Assembly (NCBI RefSeq): GCF_030386795.1 | Contig: NZ_JANUQM010000008.1 | Coordinates: forward strand, 62,001-126,000 | Direction of reading: 5' to 3' | DNA: 64,000 nt | Origin: Streptomyces sp. S.PNR 29 | GTDB lineage: Bacteria; Actinomycetota; Actinomycetes; Streptomycetales; Streptomycetaceae | In this document: positions 16,251 through 24,925 of the stretch, piece by piece | Layout: each line of letters opens with the position of its first letter | Position numbering within the stretch: position 1 is the first letter of the stretch | Position numbers and translations under genes: made by a program | The notes under the pieces: generated by a model | What the model saw: only the letters and a program-made list of their open reading frames with translations | What the model was told of the DNA's origin: nothing | Database searches by the model: none

Positions 16251-17696
16251 TCACCGTCCGGCCAGTCGGGCCTGCGCCTCCCGCCACCGCTCCGGGTCCC
16301 CCTGCGGTTCGTACCGCGTCAGCGGCTGGGTACGGGTGAGCAGTCGGCGCATACCCGCGAGATCGCCGACCAGCCCGTGGGCCCGCGCCTGGACCAGGAC
16401 GTTCCCCAGCGCGGCCGCCTCCGTCGGCCCCGCCACCACCGGCAGCCCGCAGGCGTCGGCGGTCAGCTGGCACAGCAGCGCGTTGCGGGTGCCGCCGCCG
16501 ACGACGTGCACCACGTCGACCGGGTGGTCGGCGAGCCGCTGCGCGTCCTCGACGGCCCTGCGGTGGGCGAGGGCGAGGGAGTCGAGGATGCACCGGGTGA
16601 CCTCGGCGGGGGAGGAGGGCACCGGCTGCCCCGACGCCCGGCACGCCTCGGCGATCCGCTCCGGCATCCTGCCCGGCGCCAGGAACGCCGCGTCGCCCGC
16701 GTCCACGACCGACCGCAGCGCCGGCACCTTGGCCGCCTCCAGCAGCAGCCCGCCCAGGTCCGGGTCGCCCCAGGCCCGTACGCACTCCTGCAGCAGCCAC
16801 AGGCCCATGATGTTGCGCAGGTACCGGACCGTGCCGTCCAGCCCCAGCTCGTTGGTGAAGTTGGCGGCGCGGCTCTCCTCGGTCAGCACCGGCGCCGACA
16901 GCTCCAGCCCCGCCAGGGACCAGGTGCCGGTGCAGATGTACGCGAACCGCTCGGCCCCGGCCGGGACGGCGGCCACCGCCGACGCCGTGTCGTGCGAACC
17001 GACCGCCGTCACCGGCACCGGCCCGGTCAGCCCGGTCTCCTCCAGCACCTCCGGCCGCAGCGCACCCGCCGGGTCGCCGGGTCGCCTGAGCGGCGCGAAC
17101 AGACCGAGGTCGATGCCGAGCCGGTCCGCCACGTCGTACGCCCAGTCCCGCGTGCGCGGGTCGATCAGCTGGGTGGTCGAGGCATTGGTCAGCTCCGTGC
17201 CCTGCTCACCCGTCAGCCAGTACGTCAGCAGGTCGGGGATGAGCAACAGCCGGCCGGCATGCGACAGCTGGGCGCCGGCCCGCGCCGCCGTCAGCTGGTA
17301 CAGCGTGTTGAACGGCGCGTACTGCAGCCCGGTCGCCGCATACAGTTCGGGGGCGGGCACGGTCGCCCACACCTTCTCCGCGATGCCCTCCGTACGGCTG
17401 TCCCGGTAGTGCACCGGGTTGCCGAGCAGCGCCCCGTCGGCGTCCAGCAGACCGTAGTCCACGGCCCAGCTGTCGATGCCGACCGAGTCGACCTGCCCGG
17501 CTGCCCGCAGCCCGTCCAGGACGCCGGCGTACAGCGCGAGGATGTCCCAGCGCAGTCCCTCGGGCACGCGGACGGGCCGGTTGGGGAAGCGGTGCGCCTC
17601 GGACAGCTCCAGGGAGTCGGGGTCGACGCGGCCGACCATGACGCGCCCGCTGGACGCGCCGAGGTCGACCGCGGCGTACGTCTTCACGCCCGTCAC
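16251..17696 (-). CDS. rhaB: Rhamnulokinase RhaB
   Basis: FGGY-family sugar kinase that phosphorylates L-rhamnulose to L-rhamnulose 1-phosphate in the cytoplasm. 481 residues. It has the N-terminal phosphate-loop segment AAVDLGASSGRV (8-19), VGIDSWAVDYGLLD with the catalytic Asp region, TGTWSLAGLE, and the C-terminal ATP site HVVGGGTRNALLCQLTADACG. The GTG at 17696 overlaps the stop of the rhaDE fusion by 4 bp. A second in-frame GTG three codons later (17687) is an alternative start. Confidence 0.95.
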   Translation of the reverse strand: MTGVKTYAAVDLGASSGRVMVGRVDPDSLELSEAHRFPNRPVRVPEGLRWDILALYAGVLDGLRAAGQVDSVGIDSWAVDYGLLDADGALLGNPVHYRDSRTEGIAEKVWATVPAPELYAATGLQYAPFNTLYQLTAARAGAQLSHAGRLLLIPDLLTYWLTGEQGTELTNASTTQLIDPRTRDWAYDVADRLGIDLGLFAPLRRPGDPAGALRPEVLEETGLTGPVPVTAVGSHDTASAVAAVPAGAERFAYICTGTWSLAGLELSAPVLTEESRAANFTNELGLDGTVRYLRNIMGLWLLQECVRAWGDPDLGGLLLEAAKVPALRSVVDAGDAAFLAPGRMPERIAEACRASGQPVPSSPAEVTRCILDSLALAHRRAVEDAQRLADHPVDVVHVVGGGTRNALLCQLTADACGLPVVAGPTEAAALGNVLVQARAHGLVGDLAGMRRLLTRTQPLTRYEPQGDPERWREAQARLAGR

Positions 17697-19732
17697 CGCA
17701 GGAAGGCGGCGGCGACGCCGGCGTCGACCGGGACGTGCAGGCCGGTGGTGTGCGTCAGCTCGCCGCCGGTCAGCGCGAACACGGCGTTCGCGACATGTTC
17801 CGGCAGCACCTCCCGCTTGAGGATGGTCCGCTGGGCGTAGAACTCGCCCAGCTTCTCCTCCGGCACCCCGTACACAGCGGCCCGCTGCGCACCCCAGCCG
17901 CCGGCGAAGATCCCGGACCCGCGCACGACCCCGTCCGGGTTGACGCCGTTGACCCGGATGCCGTGCTCGCCCAGCTCGGCCGCCAGCAGCCGCACCTGGT
18001 GCGCCTGGTCGGCCTTGGTCGCCGAGTACGCGATGTTGTTCGGGCCGGCGAAGACCGCGTTCTTGGACGCGATGTAGACGATGTCGCCGCCCAGCCCCTG
18101 CGCGATCATCACCCGCGCCGCCTCGCGCGAGACGAGGAAGGAACCGCGCGCCATGATGTCGTGCTGGAGGTCCCAGTCCTTCGCCGACGTCTCCAGCAGC
18201 GGCTTGGAGACGGAGATGCCCGCGTTGTTCACCACCAGGTCGACGCCGCCGAACGCCAGCGCCGCCGCCTTGAAGGCCTCGGCGATCTGCTCCTCGGAGG
18301 TGACGTCCACGGTCACGGCGACGGCCTTATCCGGTCCGCCCAGCTCCTCGGCGACCGCGGCGGCGTTGTCACCGTTGAGATCCGCGACCACGACACACGC
18401 GCCCTCGGAGACCAGCCGGTGCGCGATCGCCTTCCCGATCCCGCTGCCCGCGCCCGTGACCAGCGCGACGCGCGTGGCCAGCGGCTTCGGCTTCGGCATC
18501 CGCCGGAGCTTGGCCTCCTCCAGCGCCCAGTACTCGATGCGGAACTTCTCCGACTCCTCGATCGGCGCGTACGTCGACACCGCCTCCGCCCCGCGCATCA
18601 CATTGATCGCGTTGACGTAGAACTCGCCGGCCACCCGCGCCGTCTGCTTGTCCTTGCCGAAGCTGAACATGCCCACCCCCGGGATCAGCACGATCGCCGG
18701 GTCGGCACCGCGCATGGCGGGGGAGTCGGGCAGAGCGTGCCTCTCGTAGTAGGCGGCGTACTCCTCCCGGTACTCGGCGTGCAGCTCCCTCAGCCGTGCG
18801 ATCGCGTCCTGAAGCGGGGCCGTCGCCGGCAGGTCGAGGACCAGCGGCCGGACCTTCGTACGCAGGAAGTGGTCGGGGCAGGAGGTGCCGAGCGCGGCCA
18901 GCCGCGGGTGCTCGGCCCGCGCCAGGAAGTCCAGCACGACGTCGGAGTCGGTGAAGTGTCCGACCTGCGGTTTGTCCTCGGAGGCGACGGCACGGACGTA
19001 CGGCGCCAGGGCCGCCGCCCGCTCCCGCCGCTCCGCCTCGGGCAGCGCCTCGTACCCGTCGATCACCGGACCGAAGGGTTCCGGCTTGCCGCGCTCGGCG
19101 AGGAAGGCCTCGGCGGTGCGGATGATGTGCAACGAGTTGCGCTCGCACTCCTCGGACGTGTCACCCCACGCCGTGATGCCGTGCCCGCCGAGGATGCAAC
19201 CGATCGCCTGCGGGTTGGCCTCCTTCACCGCCGCGATGTCCAGCCCGAGCTGGAAACCGGGCCGCCGCCACGGCACCCACACCACCGAGTCGCCGAAACA
19301 CTCGGCGGTCAGCTTCTCCCCGTCGGCGGCACACGCGAGCGCGATACCGGAGTCGGGGTGGAGATGGTCGACGTGCGCGGCGTCCACGAGACCGTGCATC
19401 GCGGTGTCGATGGACGGAGCCGCACCGCCCTTCCCGTGCAGGCAGTAGTCGAACGCGGCGACCATCTCGTCCTCGCGCTCGACGCCCGGGTAGACGCCCC
19501 GCAGCGCCCGCAGCCGATCCAGCCGCAGCACGGCCAGCCCGGCCTCGGTCAGTGTCCCGAGGTCACCACCGGACCCCTTCACCCACATCAGCTCGACGTC
19601 ACCACCGGTGACGGGGTCGGTGTCGGTGCCCTTGGCGGAGGCGTTGCCGCCGGCGTAGTTGGTGTTGCGGGGGTCGGAGCCGAGCCGGTGAGAACGCGCG
19701 AGGAGGGCGGCGGCTTCGGGGTGGGTCGACAT
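17693..19732 (-). CDS. rhaDE: Bifunctional rhamnulose-1-phosphate aldolase / lactaldehyde dehydrogenase (SDR)
   Basis: Two-domain enzyme of 679 residues. Residues ~1-400 form a class II aldolase (VKGSGGDLGTL substrate loop, zinc ligands in HVDHLHPDS, GGHGITAWG) that splits rhamnulose 1-phosphate into DHAP and L-lactaldehyde. Residues ~420-679 form a short-chain dehydrogenase (ALVTGAGSGIGKA, VNNAGIS, active-site Tyr/Lys in AYSATKADQ) that would oxidise lactaldehyde to lactate. The same fusion is known as RhaEW/YuxG in Bacillus. Fusing the two channels a reactive aldehyde. It lies between rhaI and rhaB. The 135-bp leader holds two kinds of repeats, and the ribosome site is weak. Confidence 0.93.
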   Translation of the reverse strand: MSTHPEAAALLARSHRLGSDPRNTNYAGGNASAKGTDTDPVTGGDVELMWVKGSGGDLGTLTEAGLAVLRLDRLRALRGVYPGVEREDEMVAAFDYCLHGKGGAAPSIDTAMHGLVDAAHVDHLHPDSGIALACAADGEKLTAECFGDSVVWVPWRRPGFQLGLDIAAVKEANPQAIGCILGGHGITAWGDTSEECERNSLHIIRTAEAFLAERGKPEPFGPVIDGYEALPEAERRERAAALAPYVRAVASEDKPQVGHFTDSDVVLDFLARAEHPRLAALGTSCPDHFLRTKVRPLVLDLPATAPLQDAIARLRELHAEYREEYAAYYERHALPDSPAMRGADPAIVLIPGVGMFSFGKDKQTARVAGEFYVNAINVMRGAEAVSTYAPIEESEKFRIEYWALEEAKLRRMPKPKPLATRVALVTGAGSGIGKAIAHRLVSEGACVVVADLNGDNAAAVAEELGGPDKAVAVTVDVTSEEQIAEAFKAAALAFGGVDLVVNNAGISVSKPLLETSAKDWDLQHDIMARGSFLVSREAARVMIAQGLGGDIVYIASKNAVFAGPNNIAYSATKADQAHQVRLLAAELGEHGIRVNGVNPDGVVRGSGIFAGGWGAQRAAVYGVPEEKLGEFYAQRTILKREVLPEHVANAVFALTGGELTHTTGLHVPVDAGVAAAFLR

Positions 19733-19747
19733 GAGATTCCAGTCCTA

Positions 19748-19780
19748 TCTGAATGAGGTCTGAATGAGGTCTGAATGAGG
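19748..19780. repeat. Three perfect 11-bp tandem repeats (tctgaatgagg)
   Basis: Three exact consecutive copies of TCTGAATGAGG, directly upstream of the rhaDE start (19732) in the gap between rhaI and rhaDE. In the transcript they lie in the intercistronic leader, and may affect mRNA stability or translation. The period of 11 is close to one helical turn. Confidence 0.85.
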
Positions 19781-19789
19781 GTCGGGACA

Positions 19790-19822
19790 TGCCCTTGGGG
19801 GCGCGGGGAACTGCGCGACCAG
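19790..19822. repeat. Streptomyces interspersed repeat (GGGGCGCGGGGAACTGCGCG element)
   Basis: CTTGGGGGCGCGGGGAACTG followed by CGCGACCAGCC is a copy of a short element scattered in great number through Streptomyces chromosomes, normally between genes. Here it occupies the rhaI-rhaDE intercistronic gap. The following bases to about 19850 (CCGCAGTCCGC) may be a degenerate continuation. Confidence 0.7.
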
Positions 19823-19867
19823 CCATGAACGGCCCGCAGTCCGCAGACGACAGAGCCCGGCAGACGC

Positions 19868-21028
19868 TTACGCCCCCCAACCGGCCTGCTGTCCACCAAC
19901 GCGCTCCGAGGCGATCTTCTCCGCCCACCCGGACCGCTGATACGCCACGATCGGGTCGGGGTCCAGCCCCATCTCCTCCCGCACCTCACGAAGCAACGGC
20001 CGCACATCCGTGTTGTACGCATCCATCAGCACGGCGTTGGCGCCGAGGACGTCACCGGAGGCCTGCGCCGCGGCCAGCGCCTCGCGATCGACGAGCAGCG
20101 CCTTCGCCGTCGCCTCCTGCACGTTCATCACCGACCGGATGATCGCGGGGATCTTCGCCTCGATGTTGTGGCACTGGTCGAGCATGAAGGCGACGTCGGG
20201 GGAGAACCCACCCCCGCGCACCACCTCGTACATGATCCGGAACAGCTGGAAGGGATCGGCGGCACCGACCATCAGGTCGTCGTCCGCGTAGAACCGCGAG
20301 TTGAAGTCGAACCCGCCGAGCTTCCCCTCCCGCAGCAGCGTGGCCACGATGAACTCGATGTTCGTCCCCGGGGCGTGATGCCCCGTGTCGACGACCACCT
20401 GCGCCTTGGGGCCGAGCTTCAGACAGTGGACGTACGCCGTCCCCCAGTCCGGCACGTCCGTCGTGTAGAAGGCCGGCTCGAAGAACTTGTACTCCAGCAG
20501 CATCCGCTGCCCGTCACCCAGCCGCTCGTACACCTCGGCCAGCCCCTCGGCCAGCCGGTCCTGCCGCGCACGGATGTCGTCCTGGCCGGGATAGTTCGTG
20601 CCGTCCGCGAACCACAGCTTCAGGTCCCTGGACCCGGTGGCGTCCATGATGTCGACGCACTCCAGCAGATGATCCACGGCCTTGCGCCGCACGGAGGCAT
20701 CCGGGTGGCAGATGCTCCCGAGCTTGTAGTCGTCGTCCTGGAAGGTGTTGGAGTTGATCGCGCCGAGCCGCACGCCACGCTCCTCGGCATGCTTGGCCAG
20801 CGCCGCGTAGTCGTCGACCTTGTCCCAGGGGATGTGCAGGGCGACGGTCGGGGCCACGCCGGTGAACTCGTGCACCTTGGCCGCGTCGTCCAGCTTCTCC
20901 TGAGGCGTGCGCGGGACACCCGGTTGCGCGAAGACCTTGAAGCGCGTTCCCGAGTTCCCGTACGCCCACGACGGCGTCTCGACTGCCTGGGTCTTGAGAG
21001 CGGCCTTCACCGCGGCGAGCTCGGTCAC
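19868..21028 (-). CDS. rhaI: L-rhamnose isomerase (RhaI type)
   Basis: Metal-dependent TIM-barrel isomerase converting L-rhamnose to L-rhamnulose. 386 residues. Metal and substrate segments typical of the RhaI/xylose-isomerase-like group are present: LEYKFFEPAFY, VVVDTGHHAPGTNIEF, GGFDFNSRFYADDDL. It is the RhaI type (as in Pseudomonas/Rhizobium), not the E. coli RhaA type. The GTG at 21028 has AGGAG 8 bases upstream. First gene of the leftward arm; its promoter overlaps a LacI-type palindrome (21093-21104). Confidence 0.94.
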   Translation of the reverse strand: MTELAAVKAALKTQAVETPSWAYGNSGTRFKVFAQPGVPRTPQEKLDDAAKVHEFTGVAPTVALHIPWDKVDDYAALAKHAEERGVRLGAINSNTFQDDDYKLGSICHPDASVRRKAVDHLLECVDIMDATGSRDLKLWFADGTNYPGQDDIRARQDRLAEGLAEVYERLGDGQRMLLEYKFFEPAFYTTDVPDWGTAYVHCLKLGPKAQVVVDTGHHAPGTNIEFIVATLLREGKLGGFDFNSRFYADDDLMVGAADPFQLFRIMYEVVRGGGFSPDVAFMLDQCHNIEAKIPAIIRSVMNVQEATAKALLVDREALAAAQASGDVLGANAVLMDAYNTDVRPLLREVREEMGLDPDPIVAYQRSGWAEKIASERVGGQQAGWGA

Positions 21029-21092
21029 TTCGGGGCTCCTGTGACATCGGGTCGGAAGGTGTTCTGAAACGGTCTACCGAAACGCTTACCTG

Positions 21093-21104
21093 TGAAACGA
21101 TTCA
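21093..21104. promoter_or_regulatory. LacI-type operator, rhaI side of the divergent rha promoter
   Basis: TGAAACGATTCA, on the other strand TGAATCGTTTCA: TGAA/TTCA arms around a central CG, the classic LacI-family operator form. It lies 65 bp upstream of rhaI and overlaps a possible -35 (TTGAAT) for leftward transcription. Its likely reader is the LacI regulator at 27869. Confidence 0.6.
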
Positions 21105-21188
21105 AGAGGCGAAGCTATGAGCCCCCCGAAGGGGTGTCAACCCCCACGACCAAGCCTCTTGCTCGTGACCTGGGCGTGACCTTCTGGC

Positions 21189-21205
21189 GTCGAAATTTTT
21201 TCGAC
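21189..21205. promoter_or_regulatory. AT-rich 17-bp palindrome in the rha intergenic region
   Basis: GTCGAAA-TTT-TTTCGAC, a perfect 7-bp inverted repeat in an unusually AT-rich spot, 10 bp upstream of the putative rhaT -35. It could be a second regulator site or a DNA-bending element. Confidence 0.35.
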
Positions 21206-21214
21206 ACGAACCCA

Positions 21215-21244
21215 TTGACGTGACATGGGCTGCATGCCTAACGT
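21215..21244 (+). promoter_or_regulatory. Putative sigma-70-type promoter for rhaT
   Basis: TTGACG at 21215-21220, an 18-bp spacer, and TAACGT at 21239-21244. The expected start is near 21251, just before the downstream operator at 21259. Confidence 0.5.
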
Positions 21245-21258
21245 CCCGGCAACCCAGT

Positions 21259-21270
21259 TGAAACCTTTCA
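21259..21270. promoter_or_regulatory. LacI-type operator, rhaT side of the divergent rha promoter
   Basis: TGAAACCTTTCA has perfect TGAAA/TTTCA arms. It sits just downstream of the expected rhaT transcription start, where a bound repressor would block elongation. It is paired with the similar site at 21093, 166 bp away, close enough for looping across the divergent region. Confidence 0.6.
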
Positions 21271-21314
21271 CGACGCCGTGAGGGCCGTCCCGCCGGCGTC
21301 GTCGAGGAGCCTCC

Positions 21315-22832
21315 ATGACCCACCCGTCCGACACGGGTCCGGCCCCGGTTCTTGCGCTCAGGGACATCTCGAAGTCCTTCGGCGCGGTCCGCGCCCTGCG
21401 GGACGTCTCCCTTGAGCTGTTCGCCGGGGAGGTGCACGCCCTCGCCGGGGAGAACGGCGCGGGCAAGTCGACCCTCATCAAGACACTCGCCGGAGTGCAC
21501 CGGCCGGACGCCGGCCAGGTGCTGCTCGCCGGTGAGCCGGTCGTCTTCCACGGCCCCGGCGACGCCCGCGACGCCGGCATCGCCGTGATCTACCAGGAGC
21601 CGACCCTCTTCCCCGACCTGTCGATCGCCGAGAACATCTTCATGGGCCGCCGGCCCAAGCGCGCCTTCGGCCGCATCGACCACAAGGCCACCCACTCCGC
21701 CACCGCCGCCCTGATGCAGCGCCTCGGCGTCGAACTCGACCCCGACCGCCCCGCGCGTGGCCTGTCCATCGCCGACCAGCAGATCGTCGAGATCGCCAAG
21801 GCGCTCTCCTTCGACGCCCGCGTCCTCATCATGGACGAGCCGACCGCCGCCCTCACCGGCAGCGAGGTCGCCCGCCTCTTCGGCGTGGTGCGCACCCTGC
21901 GCGAACAGGGCGCCGCCGTCCTCTTCATCTCCCACCGGCTGGAGGAGATCTTCGAGATCTGCCAGCGGGTGACCACCCTGCGCGACGGCGCCTGGATCGC
22001 CAGCGAACCGCTGGACGGGATGACCGAGGACGACCTCGTCCGGCGCATGGTCGGCCGCGATCTGGACGAGCTCTACCCCAAGCAGGACGTGCGGCCGGGC
22101 GAGGTCGCCCTGAGCGTGCGCCGGCTGACCCGCGAGGGCGTCTTCACCGATGTCTCCTTCGACGTGCGGCACGGCGAGATCGTCGGCCTCGCCGGACTCG
22201 TCGGCGCCGGACGCACCGAGGTAGCCCGGGCCGTGTTCGGCATCGACCGCTGGGACGCCGGCGAGGTCTCCGTGGACGGCAAGGCCCTGGTCAACGGCGC
22301 CCCGTCCACCGCGATGGCCGCCGGGCTCGCCCTCGTCCCGGAGGACCGGCGCGCCCAGGGACTGGTGATGGACATGTCCATCGAGCGGAACATCGGGCTC
22401 ACCGGACTTCGTACGACCGTCAGGGCGGGGCTGATGGACCGGGGCGCCGAGCGCAGCCGCTCCCTCGACTGGGCGGTCAAGCTCCAGGTGAAGTACGCCC
22501 GGATCGCCGACGCCGTCTCGACCCTGTCCGGCGGCAACCAGCAGAAGGTCGTCCTCGCCAAGTGGCTCGCCACCGGCCCCAAGGTGCTGATCGTCGACGA
22601 GCCGACCCGCGGCATCGACGTCGGTACCAAGGCCGAGGTGCACCGGCTGCTCAGCGAACTGGCCGCCGACGGCGTGGCCGTCCTGATGATCTCCTCCGAC
22701 CTGCCCGAGATCCTCGGCATGGCCGACCGCGTGCTGGTGATGCACGAGGGCCGGCTCACCGCCGAGATCCAGCGCTCCGACGCCACCGAGGAAACCGTGA
22801 TGGCCGCAGCCACCGGGAGGGCCGCCGCATGA
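21315..22832 (+). CDS. rhaT: Rhamnose ABC importer, twin-domain ATP-binding protein
   Basis: 505-residue sugar-import ATPase with two nucleotide-binding domains. The first (~15-245) has the canonical Walker A GENGAGKST, LSIADQQIVEIAKAL and Walker B VLIMDEPTAAL. The second (~255-500) has the degenerate loop GLVGAGRTEV, LSGGNQQKV and VLIVDEPTRGID, as is usual for CUT2 importers (RbsA/XylG type). It is first in the uptake operon, and its stop overlaps the first permease by 4 bp. The assignment to rhamnose rests on the surrounding isomerase, kinase, aldolase and mutarotase genes. Confidence 0.93.
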   Translation: MTHPSDTGPAPVLALRDISKSFGAVRALRDVSLELFAGEVHALAGENGAGKSTLIKTLAGVHRPDAGQVLLAGEPVVFHGPGDARDAGIAVIYQEPTLFPDLSIAENIFMGRRPKRAFGRIDHKATHSATAALMQRLGVELDPDRPARGLSIADQQIVEIAKALSFDARVLIMDEPTAALTGSEVARLFGVVRTLREQGAAVLFISHRLEEIFEICQRVTTLRDGAWIASEPLDGMTEDDLVRRMVGRDLDELYPKQDVRPGEVALSVRRLTREGVFTDVSFDVRHGEIVGLAGLVGAGRTEVARAVFGIDRWDAGEVSVDGKALVNGAPSTAMAAGLALVPEDRRAQGLVMDMSIERNIGLTGLRTTVRAGLMDRGAERSRSLDWAVKLQVKYARIADAVSTLSGGNQQKVVLAKWLATGPKVLIVDEPTRGIDVGTKAEVHRLLSELAADGVAVLMISSDLPEILGMADRVLVMHEGRLTAEIQRSDATEETVMAAATGRAAA

Positions 22833-23869
22833 CGGTGACCACCCCTCAGCAAGCCCCTGTCGCAGAGGTGCCCAAGTCCAGTGGCACCCGGCTCGTGGAC
22901 CGCGTCTTCAAGATGCGCGAGCTGGCCATCCTGGTCGTCTTCCTGGCGATGATCGCGGTCACCCAGGCCGGCAACAGCGAGTTCCTGTCCGAGCAGGGCA
23001 TCAAGGACCTGCTGCTGAACGCGACCATCCTGGTCCTGGTCGCCACCGGCCAGTCCCTGGTCGTCATCACCCGCAACGTCGACCTGTCGGTCGGCTCGAC
23101 GCTCGGCATCAGCGCCTTCGCCGCCGGTACGTACCTCCAGGGCGGCGGCGACTCCGTCGTGGCCGTGCTCCTGGCGGTCCTGATGGGCGTCGGCTTCGGC
23201 CTGCTCAACGGTCTGCTGGTCAGCTTCGGGCAGGTTCCGGCACTCGTCGTCACCCTCGGCACGATGTACATCATCCGCGGCATCGACTCCATCTGGGTGG
23301 GCTCCCGCCAGATCACCGCCGCCGACCTGCCCGGCGGATTCGTGGACTTCGGATCCGGGGGCGTCTCCGCGGTGCCATGGCTGGCGATGATCGCCCTCGC
23401 CGTGCTCGTGGGGACCGCGTACTACCTGAAGCACTTCGGCAGCGGCCGTGAGCTGTACGCCCTCGGCTCCAACCCGGAGGCCGCCAGGCTGGCCGGCATC
23501 GCGGTCCGCAAGCGGATCCTCGTCGCGTACACCTTCTGCGGCGCCCTCGCCGGGCTCGCGGGCGCGATGTACCTGGCCCGGTTCGGCAACGTCGACTCCG
23601 GCACCGGCAACGGATACGAACTCACCGTCGTCAGCGCGGTCGTGGTCGGCGGCGTGGTCTTCACCGGCGGCTCCGGCAGCGTCTACGGCGCGGCCCTCGG
23701 CGCGCTGCTGCTGACCTCCATCAACAGCGTCCTGCCGGCCCTCGGCGTCAGCTCCGTCTGGGTCCTCGCCATCAACGGCATCCTGCTCATCCTCGCCATC
23801 GCCGTCGACCGGATCGTCGCGCTGCGCGTGGCCTCCGCACTGAAGAAGAGGAACGCCCGCCATGGCTGA
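22829..23869 (+). CDS. rhaP: Rhamnose ABC importer permease 1
   Basis: 346-residue CUT2-family permease with about nine transmembrane helices. The signature ITRNVDLSVGSTLGISAFAA lies in the BPD_transp_2 core, with LYALGSNPEAARLAGIAVRK as the coupling loop contacting the ATPase and GGSGSVYGAALGALLL towards the C-terminus. The ATG overlaps the rhaT stop by 4 bp, and the gene overlaps the second permease by 8 bp. Two distinct permeases imply a heterodimeric channel, as in the Rhizobium rhamnose transporter. Confidence 0.92.
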   Translation: MTVTTPQQAPVAEVPKSSGTRLVDRVFKMRELAILVVFLAMIAVTQAGNSEFLSEQGIKDLLLNATILVLVATGQSLVVITRNVDLSVGSTLGISAFAAGTYLQGGGDSVVAVLLAVLMGVGFGLLNGLLVSFGQVPALVVTLGTMYIIRGIDSIWVGSRQITAADLPGGFVDFGSGGVSAVPWLAMIALAVLVGTAYYLKHFGSGRELYALGSNPEAARLAGIAVRKRILVAYTFCGALAGLAGAMYLARFGNVDSGTGNGYELTVVSAVVVGGVVFTGGSGSVYGAALGALLLTSINSVLPALGVSSVWVLAINGILLILAIAVDRIVALRVASALKKRNARHG

Positions 23870-24875
23870 CTTCTCCCTGAGCCGAGCGATCCGCTGGGAC
23901 ACGGTCGTCGGCGCGCTCCTGATGGTCGTGCTCCTCCTGTCCTTCGGAACGGTCGACGGTTTCGGAAACGCTCTCAACCTGTCGTTCCTGATCGGCAACA
24001 CCCTTCCGATCGCGCTGATCGCCCTGCCGATGACGCTCCTGGTCGTCTCGGGCGAGATCGATCTCTCGGTCGCCTCCACCGCCGGTCTCTCCGGCGCCGT
24101 GATGGGTGCGCTGTGGAACCAGGGCATGACGATCGAGACGATCATTCCGATCTGCCTGGTGCTCGGCGTGGTCTGCGGGCTGATCAACGGTCTGCTGGTG
24201 ACCAGGCTGGGACTGCCGTCCCTCGCCGTCACCATCGGCACCCTCGCCGCCTACCGGGGCATCGCACAGATCGTGCTCGGCTCCGACGCGGTGACCGACT
24301 TCCCCACCCAGTACCTGGACTTCGCGGCCGGACGCATCGGCGACACCTTCGTCCCGTACGCCTTCCTGCCCTTCCTGGTCCTGCTCGCGATCGCGGTGGT
24401 CGCGCTGCACGCCACCCCCTTCGGGCGGTCGCTGTTCGCGATCGGCGCCAGCGAGGAGGCCGCGCGCTTCGCCGGAATCCGCGTCAAGCGGCAGAAGCTG
24501 ATCCTGTTCACGGTGACCGGGCTGATGGCCTCCCTCACCGGCATCTTCTGGGCGCTGCACTACGCCAGCGCCCGCTACGACAACGCCACCGGGCTCGAAC
24601 TCTCCGTCGTCGCCGCCGTATTGCTGGGCGGCATCGACTTCGACGGCGGCAAGGGCACGCTCGGCGGCGCCATCGCCGGGGTGTTTCTCCTCGGGGCGCT
24701 GCAGAACGTGATGAGCCTGCGGGACGTCTCCGCCCAGTCGCAGATCGTCGTCACCGGAGTACTGCTCGTCCTCTCCGTGCTCGGCCCCCGGGTCGCACGC
24801 CAGATCTCCGTCGCGAGGGCCGGGCGCAGAGCCGCCTCAGCGCCGGTGTCGAAAGCGCCCACGCCCACCTCGTAG
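23862..24875 (+). CDS. rhaQ: Rhamnose ABC importer permease 2
   Basis: 337-residue CUT2-family permease, paralogous to the preceding one. It shows VVSGEIDLSVASTAGLSGAV, the coupling loop LFAIGASEEAARFAGIRVKR, and GGKGTLGGAIAGVFLLG, with about nine helices. The ATG at 23862 lies inside the end of rhaP (8-bp overlap). It is followed after about 50 bp by the lipoprotein gene. Confidence 0.92.
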   Translation: MADFSLSRAIRWDTVVGALLMVVLLLSFGTVDGFGNALNLSFLIGNTLPIALIALPMTLLVVSGEIDLSVASTAGLSGAVMGALWNQGMTIETIIPICLVLGVVCGLINGLLVTRLGLPSLAVTIGTLAAYRGIAQIVLGSDAVTDFPTQYLDFAAGRIGDTFVPYAFLPFLVLLAIAVVALHATPFGRSLFAIGASEEAARFAGIRVKRQKLILFTVTGLMASLTGIFWALHYASARYDNATGLELSVVAAVLLGGIDFDGGKGTLGGAIAGVFLLGALQNVMSLRDVSAQSQIVVTGVLLVLSVLGPRVARQISVARAGRRAASAPVSKAPTPTS

Positions 24876-24925
24876 GGGGCGCCCCGACCAACCTCGTCAT
24901 CGCTCACCCTCGTAAGGAACCCACC

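Noticed and set aside
22073..24241. 722-codon open frame antisense to the rhamnose transporter genes
   Set aside because: Mirror frame of strongly biased codons; its protein is rich in Gly, Asp, His and Arg without domains, while the opposite strand encodes clear ABC proteins.
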